From: Picocystis sp. L7
Taxonomy: Eukaryota > Chlorophyta > Picocystophyceae > Picocystales > Picocystaceae
NCBI GenBank assembly: GCA_020975725.1
Contig: QXJR01000011.1
Span: 665,632-729,631 of the forward strand
Reading direction: 5' to 3'
Length of the DNA: 64,000 nt
This document shows positions 29,608 through 41,743 of this stretch, one piece after another. How positions within the stretch are numbered: position 1 is the first letter of the stretch; the number at the start of each line of letters is the position of its first letter. The notes beneath the pieces were generated by a model. It was not told where the DNA came from. It saw only the letters and a list, made by a program, of their open reading frames with translations, and did not search any database. The translations under genes and the position numbers were made by a program.

Positions 29608-31800
29608 TCATAGATGCAGTGGTACAGAGTTGATGCTGCTCCGTTCTTGGTCACCCAACAGATCTGCAAGTGCAAGATGAAATGCCTCGTTGACAATTCT
29701 CCTTCTTGTGACGAGGGCTTTGCCGGATCCTTCGAGCAACGGATATCGTTCCGCGCTCAGAAGCCACGGTTCCGAATTGCTGTCCAAAACAATTTCCAGT
29801 TCGAAAATTTTGGGAATACGTAGATGTGAGTGGTAGGCAGCTCGGATTTCCCCTTTGGCTTCCTTTGCCACCAACCCGCTTATTTTTGTAAACGCCTCTG
29901 CAATGCGAACAATAGCCGACCATATTTGGTCCCAATTGCTGAACTGCACGCAGTGCTCTGCAAGAGTTCCAATGTTCTCTGCATGATCCGTGTCTTCTTG
30001 TGGAGAAAAGTCTCTCTGGAGGAAATCTGAAGGAGCTACTGCGTCGAGGTTGCTCTGGTCAGTAGGTTGTCCCTTCCCGGCTTGCAGGTGTTTCTGACGT
30101 TCAAAAAAGCTCTGTAGCTGCTTGGAGGACTCTTGCTGTGTCTCCCACTTCGATTGGGCAAGTGGCTCTTTCTTGCGCGACCGAGTGATGAAGGATTGTT
30201 CAAGCCCTTGATTTTCTCCTGTTTCGGCAAAATAGACCAATCCCTCCTCCAGGATGTAGGCCTCTAGCGGATCAGCAGAGACGATTACTACAAACAAACC
30301 GAGGGTGAACTTACGGCCGGCGATCTGCCTGCAGTCAGTGACGCAACGTTGCACGATGCACTCTTGAAACGTGCATGGTTCCGCTGTTTGTTTGATGTAG
30401 GCGAGATCCGTGGGTCCGATCTGGTATTGATTGCGCACCACCCAGTGCTGCTGGTTTTCCACTGACGTGGACTTTCGCCACTCATCCAATTCTCCAGGCA
30501 GGAGGTAGGTATATGGCACGTGGTTGGCATCTGGAAACTGTTGCTCCATTAGTTTATACAAAGACCAGCGGTTAGTGACTCCATCCCAACATGGCAGGTC
30601 GAATGTGTTGACCATCCAGGACATGTCCATGTGGAAGTAGGCAGGCACAGACTCTTTAATGGTCTGCAAGTAGTCAACAGCGGCCATAGCTTGGGCTTTG
30701 TCCCCAGCTGCTAGCAGGGAACGGGCCAATAGGTATGCACAAGCAGGACTTGGTGCTCCCTGAACCAATTCACTGAAGATGGTGATGGGCTCTGCAGTGT
30801 ACCCTCGGAGGGCCTGCAGATAACCCATGGTGAAGTGAACCTTCAAGTCCTTGCTTGGCTTCTCCATTTTGCCTTCAGGACCACCGCTCAAAGCAAATCT
30901 CAGAACATCTGCAGCAAGGCGCACTTTGCCTTGCTGAAGAAGATTGTTCGCGAAGCGCACATGCGTTTCTGGATAATCGAAGGCCAGCCCCACCGCCTTG
31001 GCAAGCAGCGGTTCTGCTTCTTCCAGCTTGCCCATTCTCTCAAAGATGGTGCCAAGGATAATGTAAGCAGATATGCTCCTGGCATCTGCCTCCAAGGCAG
31101 CCTTTGCGCAGTTCAATGCTTTCTGATCCTCGCCGATCGACAAATGCATGGCACTTGCGCGTGTAATGGCCTCGGTGCACGTTTTGTCCAATCGAAACGC
31201 TCGTTCAAAAAGTTCCGCTGCTTCCTTTGTGGCAAAGGATGTGGCCAACTGCTCGGCATGCTTGAGCATGTTGCGAACCTTGGGATCTCTCTCTCTGTCT
31301 TCTGCATCTCTGGTCAATTCTTCCACGTCTTTTTTGGGTCGATCATTTTCACTGCTCTCGACCTCCTTCAGTTCCAAGTCTTTCAGTTCCTTTTCCATAT
31401 CTTTCATGGAATCTTGCAGCTCCAACGCTTCTTCAGCTGCACTGAGGCACTTGTCCAGCACTTTGTCTTGGCCTTGGCTCAGCTCCTTTGCCTTGCCGAA
31501 ATCATGGAGGGACTGGCGAAAGTCCTTCAGTGCAAACCATGCTTCTCCGCGTCGAAAGTAGGCTTTGGCCCATCGTGGGTTGCATTCCACGGCTTCTTCG
31601 GCCGCATCCAGCGCTTTTCTGTTTTCTCCTGCTCGCAACCAGGCCGCGGATGCATTGCACAGCAGCTTTTCGCATTCATCTTCGGGTTGTTTGTTCTCGT
31701 TGGCCAGGTTTTGGAAGAGCAAGGCTGCAGTTTCGTAGTTTCCTTGCTGATGGGATGTTTTTTTCGCACGATCCCGTGGCGACGCGTCAGCCTCGACCAT
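29608..31800 (-). CDS. TPR and tubulin-tyrosine-ligase-like (TTL) domain protein
   Basis: 730 residues from the first ATG (31800). The N-terminal half holds TPR motifs (LLCNASAAWLRAGENRKALD, AKAYFRRGEAWFALKDF, then further helical pairs to about residue 340), interrupted by an acidic coiled-coil segment (about 130-175, KDMEKELKDLELKEVE). The C-terminal part resembles TTL ligases: QYQIGPTDLAYIKQ, GRKFTLGLFVVIVSADPLEA (TTL 'GRKFDiR-y-l'), EEGLVYF, and near the end LEIVLDSNSEPWLLSAE (TTL 'DfllDe-l-pWLlEvN'). In active enzymes the last motif has E and N that bind ATP/Mg; here it reads SAE, and the usual D/R after GRKF is T/L, so it may be a non-catalytic TTLL12-like member. Role in tubulin modification or a cilium is inference. 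A small frame just upstream (31857) has only GTG. Confidence 0.8.
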   Translation of the reverse strand: MVEADASPRDRAKKTSHQQGNYETAALLFQNLANENKQPEDECEKLLCNASAAWLRAGENRKALDAAEEAVECNPRWAKAYFRRGEAWFALKDFRQSLHDFGKAKELSQGQDKVLDKCLSAAEEALELQDSMKDMEKELKDLELKEVESSENDRPKKDVEELTRDAEDRERDPKVRNMLKHAEQLATSFATKEAAELFERAFRLDKTCTEAITRASAMHLSIGEDQKALNCAKAALEADARSISAYIILGTIFERMGKLEEAEPLLAKAVGLAFDYPETHVRFANNLLQQGKVRLAADVLRFALSGGPEGKMEKPSKDLKVHFTMGYLQALRGYTAEPITIFSELVQGAPSPACAYLLARSLLAAGDKAQAMAAVDYLQTIKESVPAYFHMDMSWMVNTFDLPCWDGVTNRWSLYKLMEQQFPDANHVPYTYLLPGELDEWRKSTSVENQQHWVVRNQYQIGPTDLAYIKQTAEPCTFQECIVQRCVTDCRQIAGRKFTLGLFVVIVSADPLEAYILEEGLVYFAETGENQGLEQSFITRSRKKEPLAQSKWETQQESSKQLQSFFERQKHLQAGKGQPTDQSNLDAVAPSDFLQRDFSPQEDTDHAENIGTLAEHCVQFSNWDQIWSAIVRIAEAFTKISGLVAKEAKGEIRAAYHSHLRIPKIFELEIVLDSNSEPWLLSAERYPLLEGSGKALVTRRRIVNEAFHLALADLLGDQERSSINSVPLHL

Positions 31801-31854
31801 TCTCGCGTCCGTGTGTTTCGACGTTCGGATGCGGACTGCTCTCCTCTTGTTCGG

Positions 31855-31860
31855 CACGTG
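31855..31860. promoter_or_regulatory. CACGTG box upstream of TPR-TTL gene
   Basis: Perfect palindrome 54 bp before the ATG at 31800. Confidence 0.35.
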
Positions 31861-32289
31861 TGGTACGCTTGGCTTGCGTCTCTCTTCCTCCGTGGGTGTC
31901 GTTTCGTCTGCCCGGTGTGGGTCGTGGACGTGTTCGTTCCTTGCCGTTCTTTCCTCCCCTTGACCACTTCCCTTTCGACATGCACCTGAACCTGTCTTCC
32001 TCGAACCCTTTTTTCGTTCCCACCACCTACCTCGTACGCTCTCTTGGCCTGGTGGTGAGGATCCGTTCCCGTCCCTTTGGCCATGGCCCTCTCCTTCGTT
32101 CTCCGTTCGCCACGATCCCCCTGTCCCTATCCAAGGGGAGGTCTACCCCGGTTCCCATGGGATCGATCCCCTGGTTTGGATCGGAAGAGTAGGAACCCTC
32201 GGGGGGTCCATGCAGGATCTCCCACCCCGATCCCGGTGGGTTTCCCATGGCAGGAAGGAAGCCGGGAAGGTTCCGACCCTCCCCCTTTC

Positions 32290-32295
32290 CACGTG
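32290..32295. promoter_or_regulatory. CACGTG box upstream of bL35 gene
   Basis: Perfect palindrome 158 bp before the ATG at 32454. The 0.6 kb between the TPR-TTL and bL35 starts is a shared divergent promoter region. Confidence 0.35.
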
Positions 32296-32453
32296 CCCCC
32301 TGGATCGTGGTTCCATCCCCTCCTTTCCCCTCGATCCATCCATCGATCGATCCGGGGCGAACAGAAAGACCTCTCCCCCCTTTCGATCCCCATCCATCCC
32401 GAAGGAGACCGATCGATCGAAGGACCAGAGAGAGGTGCGGGATCTCGCGGACG

Positions 32454-32846
32454 ATGGCGTGGACGACGGTCCTGCGCACGTGGAAGGGAAAGGAAATGGC
32501 CCACGCCGTGACACGCGTCGTGGGAAGGCACGGATGCCTGTGGGAAACCCTTCCGGGTACCGCCCACCGCAGCAACAGTGCGACGAACGGGCACAGACAC
32601 GGAGGGACGTGGATGGTGGGCGGGAACGAAACACGAGGGTTCGCCACCACAAACGCCAAACTCAAGACGCCCAGCGGATTGAGGGACAGGTTCAGGATCA
32701 CCGCCACGGGAAAGTACGTGCGATCCAAATCGGGACACCGACACCTGGCCTACGACAAATCCAGCAAACGAAAACGAACGCTCCGGCAACCGGCCATCGT
32801 CCACAAGGCCTGGGCCAAAGTCATGAAGCTCCTCGGACACCGGTGA
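32454..32846 (+). CDS. Organellar large-subunit ribosomal protein bL35
   Basis: 130 residues. The last about 64 match bacterial-type L35: NAKLKTPSGLRDRFRITATG, then KYVRSKSGHRHLAYDKSSKRKR and a final helical TLRQPAIVHKAW-KVMKLL (the family has K-KT-kGaaKRFkvTgsGKikrkkagkrHll-kKs-KrkR-Lr). The first about 66 residues are Arg/Thr/Gly-rich without acidic runs and end near RGFATT, like a mitochondrial presequence with an 'RGF|AT' processing site. A plastid location cannot be excluded. The ATG at 32454 gives this leader; the frame is open further upstream but Pro-rich. It is transcribed away from TPR-TTL and towards the EF-hand gene. Confidence 0.85.
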   Translation: MAWTTVLRTWKGKEMAHAVTRVVGRHGCLWETLPGTAHRSNSATNGHRHGGTWMVGGNETRGFATTNAKLKTPSGLRDRFRITATGKYVRSKSGHRHLAYDKSSKRKRTLRQPAIVHKAWAKVMKLLGHR

Positions 32847-33064
32847 AACGAAACCAAGGGCGAGCGCACCGCATCCTACCCAGCAGGAGGCGATCCCGCC
32901 GCACCGTCAGAAACAGAATAAAAAGAGGGACAACTTACAAGACGCGATATGCAAACCGACGGCGTTCGGTGGATCCAAACACCCGATACAACCCTGCCTC
33001 GACCGCGATCGGAACAAGACGTTGCCGAAACCCGGAAACTTTGGGATGCGAGACGCGGCAACGT

Positions 33065-33709
33065 TCAGGGAACGAAGGAATCGGTCCACCACGAAGGATG
33101 TAGGTGCATGTGACGCAGAGCATGGGCATGCCTGGATTCGTGGCTCATGTCGTCCGTCGCCTCTGCAATCATCAGGAACTCCTCCAGCTGCAAGAAACCG
33201 TTGGTCTCCAACGCACGAAACACCAATTGCACCTGTCGACCGTCGAGATCCTCGTCCAACAGATGCATCCCTTCGCGGAACTCGGCTGGATCGAGCACCC
33301 CGTTGCCATCCCGATCCAGCCTACGGAACACTTGTTCGGCCTTCAACCGTTTCTCGAGGAGGTCCCATTCCGCTTCCGTCACGTCGACGGACCTTCCATC
33401 CCTGGAGCTCGCCAGTGCTTGAAGGGTGCGCACCATCCTGCTGGGCATGCCTCGGAACTCTCGGGCCAATTGTTCCAGGTGATCGATGTCCTCCGTGTTT
33501 CGTTGTCTTGCTGGACCCACCTGTCTTGCTTCGGCTCCTTTCTTCCTACGTTCCAGTTCCTCGTACGCCATCCAGCAGGTGTGGGACGCTTCCCCTCCTT
33601 CCATGCCTGCGCAGTGCGCGTACAGTTCTTTTTCCACCACGTGCAGGGGTCCTCTCCTGTCCGTCCTGCCCGTGGCAAAGGCCACGCCGCGAGCCGCTCG
33701 TGCGGCCAT
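33065..33709 (-). CDS. EF-hand calcium-binding protein
   Basis: 214 residues. One complete EF-hand loop DRDGNGVLDPAE (132-143) sits in FRRLDRDGNGVLDPAEF with Ca2+-ligating D, D, N, D and E at the expected positions. It is followed by a degenerate partner, VFRALETNGFLQLEEFLMIA (about 163-182), whose loop is too short to bind calcium normally. The N-terminus (MAARAARGVAFATGRTDRRG) is basic and could be a mitochondrial or plastid targeting peptide. The middle is helical and charged. The ATG at 33709 is the first Met of the frame. Partner and process are unknown. It converges on the bL35 gene, with 218 bp between the two stops. Confidence 0.8.
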   Translation of the reverse strand: MAARAARGVAFATGRTDRRGPLHVVEKELYAHCAGMEGGEASHTCWMAYEELERRKKGAEARQVGPARQRNTEDIDHLEQLAREFRGMPSRMVRTLQALASSRDGRSVDVTEAEWDLLEKRLKAEQVFRRLDRDGNGVLDPAEFREGMHLLDEDLDGRQVQLVFRALETNGFLQLEEFLMIAEATDDMSHESRHAHALRHMHLHPSWWTDSFVP

Positions 33710-36053
33710 GGTCGTTCGCGCGGATTCGGTTGCAACTGTGCCGAACCGTCTGACGTGGCAGGGATGGGCCCGTCACCCCTCTCCCTCAATCTCTATCGGT
33801 GCGAATCCCTCCCTGTCAATCCCTCTCTGCCTCAATCTCTCGCTCTTAATCCTTCCCGTTCCATCCCTCTCGTTCCCGGACCCCTTGGTAATACAAACAT
33901 CTTCGATCCACCCATCCTGGACCGTGGGTGGAACGGTCCAGGCACCCCGGGCACGAGTAAAACGAGCGTTTGAAAGATAGGTAAGGATGATGGAAACGTG
34001 CATCGCAGATTCCAACACCGTGCGAAGGGGGCAAGCAAGGTGCCCTCCTCAAACCTTTGGGGAAACAATGCAACGAATGCATCGCGAACGTCCAAGACGA
34101 ACGCGCTCTCCGACATGCCGGGAAGAGAGGAACTCCTCACAAGAGATTGAAAGGTTCGTTTCGATACACACATTACTCGTCCCGTCCGTCAAGATCGAGC
34201 TTCGTACCAACAATGGTGAGGAAGAGGGTGATCAACGTTTGAACCATGGGAAGGTGTAACACGCCCGCCGTCAACACCTTGCCAATCTTCTTCGTCCAAA
34301 CTTTCTTGCTCAACTGCGTCCTCGGACGTAGGCACTAGATTCCGGTCTTCAACTCACAATATTCGCTTGAATGTTGGCTTGCAATTCGCCCTAGGTGCTA
34401 TGCGGATTGAACCGCCGCATGGGAGCGCCGACCACCTTGTATCACCGATTCGATCCGTCCCGATCCGTCCTCTTGCTCGATGCGTGGCGGAACACCTCTC
34501 CTTGATGTCGCATCACACCATGTTCCCATGTCCATCGAGGAGTGCGCCATTGTACCTTGAGTTCAATTCCATTTCTTTGGATGGATCCTATTAGGATCGG
34601 ATGGCTTCCTTCACACAAGACAAAATCCGTGATGTCATCGAAATGCTTCGAGCTCCAGCAATACGAGTGTGCGTGACCCGATTAGGAACAACAATCCCGT
34701 CAATTCAGACACTCCCTTCGTACTTGCCTACGTCAACGATTCCGATACTCCTCGGTCTACATGTCTTCATCACCACCCGTTGCTTTCGGTCCTCCCGACG
34801 AGGATTTGACACTGTGTAACAACCGTTCTTCACAATCGCATTTATTCTACTGTAGAGCATCAACCTTTCAGACAACCCCTTTGCCACCTTTGGTCCCAAC
34901 GGGACAGGCAGGCGAAAGAGCAACACGGGTAGCCTTCGACGTGTCACGAACATGCTGGTGGGATTGGCTATCCAACCGTCTAGTCCCCATTCGAGAATAT
35001 CCCTCCGAAATCTGAATACTATGGCTGCCCTCAAGAATCTCTCACCAAGTGGTAGTCGTTTTCCTTCGATCCTCATCCCTCCACCCCGATTTGAGTTGTC
35101 TTGACAAGAGGGGAAGTGGCCCTAGCGCCCCTCCGCCACTCGGGGGAGCGTGAGTTCTCGGACTTTTTCTGCGCGTCACGCATGCTCCCCGTTCCTTCTC
35201 GTCACTCCAAAGTGGGATTCGATGAGCGGAATCCGATTTGCACCTTCTCTGGCCCTGGTCCATTCGTCTTCTAGGTAGACTTGGTGCGATTGGCTTGGGG
35301 GATTCCAAACATCATCCTATTTGGGGCGTTTTGGGCATGGGGTGTGTCATCCCGCTTGTCGCAACCCTTGCGCCCATTCTCGACCTGATTTTTTCGTGGG
35401 CGTGGGTCAGCCATGTGCCTCTTTGTCCTGTGGGTTTGGTGTTCCGAACCGCCGTGGGCGCTCGGCTGCCTGTGGGGAGGAACTGAACAGAAGGATCGTT
35501 GGGGGTCACAACCATCTGCTGGTGGTGCTTTGCTTCTAGAAAGTAAGCCGTGCATAATTCGTTCTGCATGAGGGCATGCGACGAAAGAAGACGACGAAAT
35601 CTATCGAACGAGCCATCGTTCGTTTGATTTGAGCCGATACTCGAAGAAATGGACCCGTCACAAGGAAGGAGCACCCGCCTGGGAAACGATGTAGGATCCA
35701 GACTCAAAAGCCCCTGGGACGTGCACGGGCCTTCCAGCTGCTACACGGGTTGAACCAGGCCGGGGTCCGTCCATCCAAATTGTGCCAAACGGAGTGCCTT
35801 GCACCATTGATCGGAGCACCAGAACAGGGGTCCTTTCAAGGCGCCAAGGCCCCCACAGCAATACCCCTCTCTCCCTATGAAGAAAAAGTGGCGTTGGGGT
35901 GGTGGGAATCATCCATCCATGGACACAGGAAGGGACCGGGAAAAGAAGTGGGGCCACGTCTTTGGGGTCAGGAGCACGTGTGATCGATTGCCCAGGATGA
36001 CGAGGCCATCCGTGGGATGTCGATCGGAACCCACGTTCGATCGGTGTGGATGG
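33710..36053. other. Intergenic, 2.3 kb without a recognisable gene
   Basis: Short frames on both strands, none with a known domain or consistent coding character. It contains T/C-rich simple sequence (33780-33880, repeats of CCTC and CTCTC) just upstream of the EF-hand gene. Confidence 0.45.
35975..35980. promoter_or_regulatory. CACGTG box upstream of methyltransferase gene
   Basis: Perfect palindrome 73 bp before the ATG at 36054. Confidence 0.35.
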
Positions 36054-36914
36054 ATGAAGTTCCTGATCGTCGCTTGGATCCGTCTCTACGTGGCAGCATC
36101 CGTCCAAGAAGGAAACGATCGATTGCGTCATCCACCCGCCTACACTACCGTCACCGACGATGACCTGGATCAAGTGCTCACCAAAGCAGTGTTTGATCTC
36201 CAACGCAGACAAGGAGAGCTCGATTGCATGTACGAAAGGCTGGGACAAGTCGTACAAAAAGATGGAACGAAAGGGAACAGAAAGGAAGGATGGGCGAGCG
36301 GTCGTGTCGTGTCCTCCAACGGAGCATTCTGTGCCTTCGCGGATTCGGCGAAAGGATACCTAGAATATCGGAGGAAAAACTTCTTCCACGATTTTGCAGA
36401 TGCGTTGGCCGAGTGGTTCCGATCCAACTGTGATAGTCGGTGTCTCGTGGCCGAACTGGGAGCCTCTTCGGGACTCTACGGTGCGTATTGGAGAAAGGCT
36501 GGTGTCAACGTCACCTCCTTCGATGGAACAGCAGGAATCAGCACCGTCACCAAAGGTCATGTTCAATACATGGACCTGTCTTCTGAGGTCTCGCGTGTCA
36601 TGTATAGGAATAGGTACGACTTTACGACCTGTGTCGAAGTGCTGGAGCATATACCGAAATCCAGCGAAGGTGTTGTAGTGAAGAACATTTCTGCCATGAC
36701 ACGACGGGGAGCAATCATCACCTGGGCGAGACCAGGACAAGGGGGAAATCACCACGTGAACGAAAGACCCAAGCATGAAGTGGTGGCCTTGCTTGAGCAA
36801 GCTGGACTCTTCCTGTGCCCAAATACCACGGAGGCTCTGCAGGCCAGGATCCGCACAAAACATTTGCGGGAAAACCTTCTGGTTTTACGTACCGAGCGGT
36901 GGTCTTGCAGCTAG
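36054..36914 (+). CDS. Class I SAM-dependent methyltransferase with signal peptide
   Basis: 286 residues. The N-terminus MKFLIVAWIRLYVAASVQ looks like a signal peptide or signal anchor; this decided the start, since the frame is open further upstream without one. After a variable segment comes motif I (LVAELGASSGLYGAYW, about 131-146), an acidic end of beta 2 (VTSFDGTAGI), a later CVEVLEHIP block (motif post-I/II of many small-molecule methyltransferases) and ITWARPGQGGNHHVN. These support a Rossmann-fold methyltransferase using S-adenosylmethionine. Substrate is not deducible; the leader suggests the ER or Golgi lumen. It has no partner gene nearby. Intact single exon ending TERWSCS. Confidence 0.8.
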   Translation: MKFLIVAWIRLYVAASVQEGNDRLRHPPAYTTVTDDDLDQVLTKAVFDLQRRQGELDCMYERLGQVVQKDGTKGNRKEGWASGRVVSSNGAFCAFADSAKGYLEYRRKNFFHDFADALAEWFRSNCDSRCLVAELGASSGLYGAYWRKAGVNVTSFDGTAGISTVTKGHVQYMDLSSEVSRVMYRNRYDFTTCVEVLEHIPKSSEGVVVKNISAMTRRGAIITWARPGQGGNHHVNERPKHEVVALLEQAGLFLCPNTTEALQARIRTKHLRENLLVLRTERWSCS

Positions 36915-39900
36915 TGATGCACGCTGGTTGGTTCCATTCAAAGCACATGCCCGATCTGGAAAGGAGTTGCTTCTACTTGCAACCAACGTCATCTCAGGTG
37001 AGAGTCTCCATGCTGCGCATGGGAAGGGCACGTGCACCAAGCAAACAGGGACAGCGAGGACTGGTTGTCTCGGATGTGAGTAGAGAGTACAAACCTGCAA
37101 CGAGACTGCATGCTTAAACATGCATCGTCGGAACTGCTTGACACAAAGATGCTGCGCCTCACCGCCATGTTGGTGGCTTGGGAGGTTCTGAAGCTCTGAA
37201 GCCATGCTGGAGGATCCATACTGGCATCAGAAGTCGATGGGTTCCTGCTCCCTCCTTACCAGCTTGCACACATCGGCTCACAGGGTTCCCAGCTTTGGAG
37301 TAAAAATGCATTGTAGGTTCCGCCCTCTGACGACTCATTTCTTGTTGGCATGTGCATCCATGCTTGTTTACGCACGGCATCGGACAATGGATGCGCCTTC
37401 CGTGAAGCTGCCAGCACAGGTTGCAGATCTTGGATTGATGACGATGGTGGTTGCCGAAATGAGAGAGCGCAGTGCACAGAGGGTTGTGCAGTAAGCATTA
37501 CCTTCAAATCTCATCTGGACATGGGAATACACGGGCAGGCGCTTCCCTAAACGAGTCCGTAGGCTCTTGCATGAGTCATGTTGGATAATCTCTGGTGCGA
37601 GTAAAACCCCATGGCACTACGGGACCCACCAGCCCAAGCATTCATTTCACCTACCATCAGCACATGCTTTCCTGGTAGGCTTCGAAAAATTCGTAATCAT
37701 TCAAGGACACTAGGCACATGGATGTGCAGAACGATACATCAGTATTGCAACCTTAGAAACCTTCTCTGCCTTCTTTGACATTCTGCTCTGAATTCACACC
37801 TCTATCAAGCAGCTGGCATTTGCAAAGTGGAGGCAATTTGTGACAAGGGCAGGGTTTGTCATTCGTTGATTGGCGTTCCCATGCAGCTCTGGACAGCCAT
37901 CACGCTCGGTCAGGGGACACTCTTGAAGAGGTTGAGTCATGGGTATGATAAGACCAAGTGCGGACCTGGCATTTTCCTCAACCAATCTCATGGGCCACCA
38001 CCAACATGAAAACTGTTTGCATGAAGCTTGAACTTCATCGAGCAAGAGTCTGCATATTGCAGAAACTTCGAAGCACTTGAGCCAGTCCCCTATCTGCTTG
38101 GCCTTCCAACATGCAAAAGCCCCATAGTCTTCGACCGAAGGAACCATTCAAGAACCCAAGGTGAAAGACACCGCCAAAGCACCTACCGCCACACGGGGAT
38201 AGCTTTGTGATCGAGCAGCTTTTGGAATGGCGCTAGCGGCGTAGTGCTACAGGAAGGGATAACCGTCGGGCTGAAGCTGCACTCATTTACATTAATGGTG
38301 CACATTTTGCAGTCACTGAACAAGTTAAAGGGCAGAAAGGGGTGTAAGCGCTTTCTTGGAGCAGCGGGAAGGTCTGGCCGATATTCTAGCTATTCTGGAC
38401 TCTCTGAGATATCCGTCCAGCGGACTGGGGGTACCTGTTGGAGTCGTCCAAAAGAGAGAAGAAGGAACTGTCGATAGCCGATTTTCATTTCTGAGGACAT
38501 TGGGTTTTGTTGTCCTGTTCAAGTGTGCACCCATTTGAGACCTCAAATTGAAACATGTCTTTATCTTGCGGAACGCCAAAGTAAGTATTGAACCTGGAAT
38601 CTCACTAAAGTTTGGCCTTGTGTGGTGGCGATTATCCGTGAGTAATTCTTTGACAGTTTCGATGTGTCAATCTAGTCGTTGAGGCGGATTTGATTATTCA
38701 ATCTGGCTTGCTGTTGGGGCAGACTCAGCCATGTTTATCCTGACTGAAGAAAAAGATGCCGAAGAAAATTGACTTGCGCACTATATCAAATCAGAACCTT
38801 CATAAAGACTACCATGATTACCACAAAGCACTCGCATTGTAGGTTTGAAAAGGCGGGTCGAGGTTGACACAGATCCTTGAGGCCGGAACGATGAATTTGC
38901 CTAAAAGGAAGAATTGGCTTGAGAAGAAGGGGTTTCAGGCGCAATTATAACGACGAACCATGGTGTAGAAAAAAAGTTCGTTGGCTTCGTTAAGAACAAC
39001 CGTCTCCTGCGTTGTGCTTCGTCACGAGGAAGGTATCCCATGTCCTCCGGCCTAAAGCGTTTGAATGTAAAGACAACGGAATTGAGGCAAGCTAGTAATG
39101 TTGGAAAATACAACTCGACAAACTATAAGAGGATTGCCATAAAATAGGAGTCCCTTCCAATCGCTCGTCTTGATGAGTGCTCTCGATGTAAACCCAAGGC
39201 ATCAAACCTTGAGCCCACCAATTATCCTAGCGCATCACGTGTCCCAGGCTACAACACACATCTCACAGCGATATGAGTCAAGCAATTGGGACAAGCAATC
39301 TTCGATACATGGATTGGATGCACCTCAAGCGCCTATCGTGATTTTTAGATGACTTACCCCACAAAAAGTCTTCACGATAGAATTTGACTGTACTGTTATA
39401 CACTTTTATTGGTCTTCGAAAGGCGTCCTTTGACATTAGGTCCGGTTCCTCATTTCACTTGAAGCATTGTAATGCTCGCTTCACACATATACGTCCGCAA
39501 TGAGTGCACAACAACATGCTCGTGATGATCTTGATAAATGTTTATGATCACATTAAGGATCGTTCGTCACTCCCTTCGATGCAACAACACGTTTGCCTTG
39601 TTCACAATGCAATGCAGTCAAGAAGATCAATGATATAGCATGAAAGGCACTTGAAAGCAAATTCAAGTCGAACGAGCAATATCAGACAGCGTGTAGCTTA
39701 CTCGTATTGGAGCACGCCACACAAAAGTTGGAATCCAACAATTTCTATCTTGTTTTAGTCCAAACTTCAACACTATGAAATTGGCTTGATGTTGACGTAG
39801 ATGGCGTTGTGGCAAAGCATAGTGCATCGTGTATTGTTGGGCATTTGGATGGACAATGCAGCGTGGCGTCTAGTAGTATGGCCGACCCCACCTCACCATA

Positions 39901-41743
39901 TTGACAGCAATGGGTCAACGTTAGAGCCGGTCAATGACAATCTACTTTAGCATGTCTTTGGCGAAAGCACAAAACTAGCGCAATAGAAATCTTCAAAGAC
40001 CCACAACGACAAAACAAAGGAAGAGGTGCCTTGTCAAGTTTGAACCTTACGAACGTACCACCCATATGAAGAGCAGGCCTAACGCTTCCATTCCATTTGC
40101 GGAAAATGTGGTGCGTAAGAATATGTCGTTTTCTTGCTTTAAAAGTCATGAACTTATCCAAGGACAATCTACGAATTCTGAAGGATGATAAGATGGTGCA
40201 AACAACATAGGCACGTACATTTTTCGGGAAGGGTCATTGATGTTCAAAACGTGCCCTCCCTCGAAACGAACGTAAAGAAGATGCTTCTTGAAGTACAAGC
40301 TAGCTAGTAAAGAGGCAAACAATACGCGGACAAGAGCAAATCAAGCCGTGTTCCATCAATATCAGCGCTTGAAAGACATCGATATTAAAGAAAATTAATT
40401 TACAAACATTACAAGGAAACCAATGTTTGATTCCACTAGTACAAATGATCGACGGGTCAAAAATAAGCCAAATTGTCTTAATAGCGTAAGAAGTTTGGTA
40501 TCAATCCAAGAGAGAGCTATTAGAGCCTCGAACAGTGCGCCAAAGTTGTGCACGGATGTTTCGATGAGTGGACGGTTTCCTTGGCATGCGAAGAAGTTCC
40601 GCCGACAAAAGCCGTACGTTTAGATATTTTAATCTGTAAGCAAATCAAATAACAAACCAGTCCGAAGAAGAGACGCGTCATAGATGATTCGATTTCAGTA
40701 GCACGGACCAACAAACTGCAATGAACTTTTGCTTGTAGCACTCCCGAGACCTTGAAACAAGTAAGTGTTGCCTCGGTAGCTCTATTTCTTGTCAGATAAT
40801 GCATCTCATGCCTACGGAGCATAAAAATATTGTTGCCTAAAGATTCCAACGGGGCGGTTCATTGACCGTTAAACTAATGAACCCCGCATCATTCCACACG
40901 AACAACAAGGAAGAGGACATCGATTTGCGAAATCATTTTCATATGCGAGTGAACGTTCACTCGAAAAACGGCTTTTACAAATTCTACGCCTGAATAGAAC
41001 AGATGAAAATGTGACATAAAATCACTCATTGCATGTTTTTTCGTATGCATCTAGAAGCTTGCGAAGATTAGGCTACATTCGATGAAGCCCAAGGTTTGTG
41101 TTTGAAAGGGCGGAGCAAGCATTGAGCAAGAAAGTCCACTTGCCTCAGTGTCCAGAGCAACTTCCAAGCAAAGAGTTGATCCCCCGGGCACAAAACTTTC
41201 GAAAAGAATCAGAGTGGCCAAGGCTAGTTTGACACCGTGCGACAGAAGAAACTTTCAGGAACAACTTCGCAGATCCCCCATGTCAACAGGTTCGAAGTCC
41301 ATCCTTAACAACTTGAGCTAGTGACCCCTTCGTAAGCATGGCAATCCTTGCTTGTCATCGGACTTCTATTGTTTCGAAATCCACGTGCCTACTTCTCCTC
41401 TCCATCTTCCGATCGAGACTTCGAACTATCGTGGGCTGGATGGATTCAGCGCACCAATGGAAAAGATACGTATCCGAGCTGGTGTGGCAAGGTCGTAGAG
41501 GCCGATTCACAACCGCTCGCATTGGGAGGTCTTCGTCTTGGTTAAAACGGAGAGAATTGCACCCTATCCCTTGAAGCAGGATCTTCGATCGCAAGGGATC
41601 CTTCAGCGATTGACAGAAGGGGTTCGTGGAGACCGGACCACCCCAGGATAGGGCACTTCCTGCTCCTCGACGAACCTTCAAGCGGCATCCTTTGGGCGTC
41701 GGCGGATTCTGCGAGAAAGGAAAGAATCCACGCTTCAAGAACC
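36915..41743. other. Gene-poor AT-richer stretch, 4.8 kb
   Basis: No frame over about 120 codons and no recognisable protein family. The 38.5-41.3 kb part is clearly more AT-rich than the surroundings and looks like decayed repeats. A plant-like G-box (41382-41387) precedes the DUF1118 gene. No RNA gene was identified by eye. Confidence 0.5.

Noticed and set aside
30835-31989. 384-codon plus-strand frame opposite the TPR-TTL gene
   Set aside because: Antisense shadow; Cys/Phe-rich composition typical of a complementary frame of helical coding sequence.
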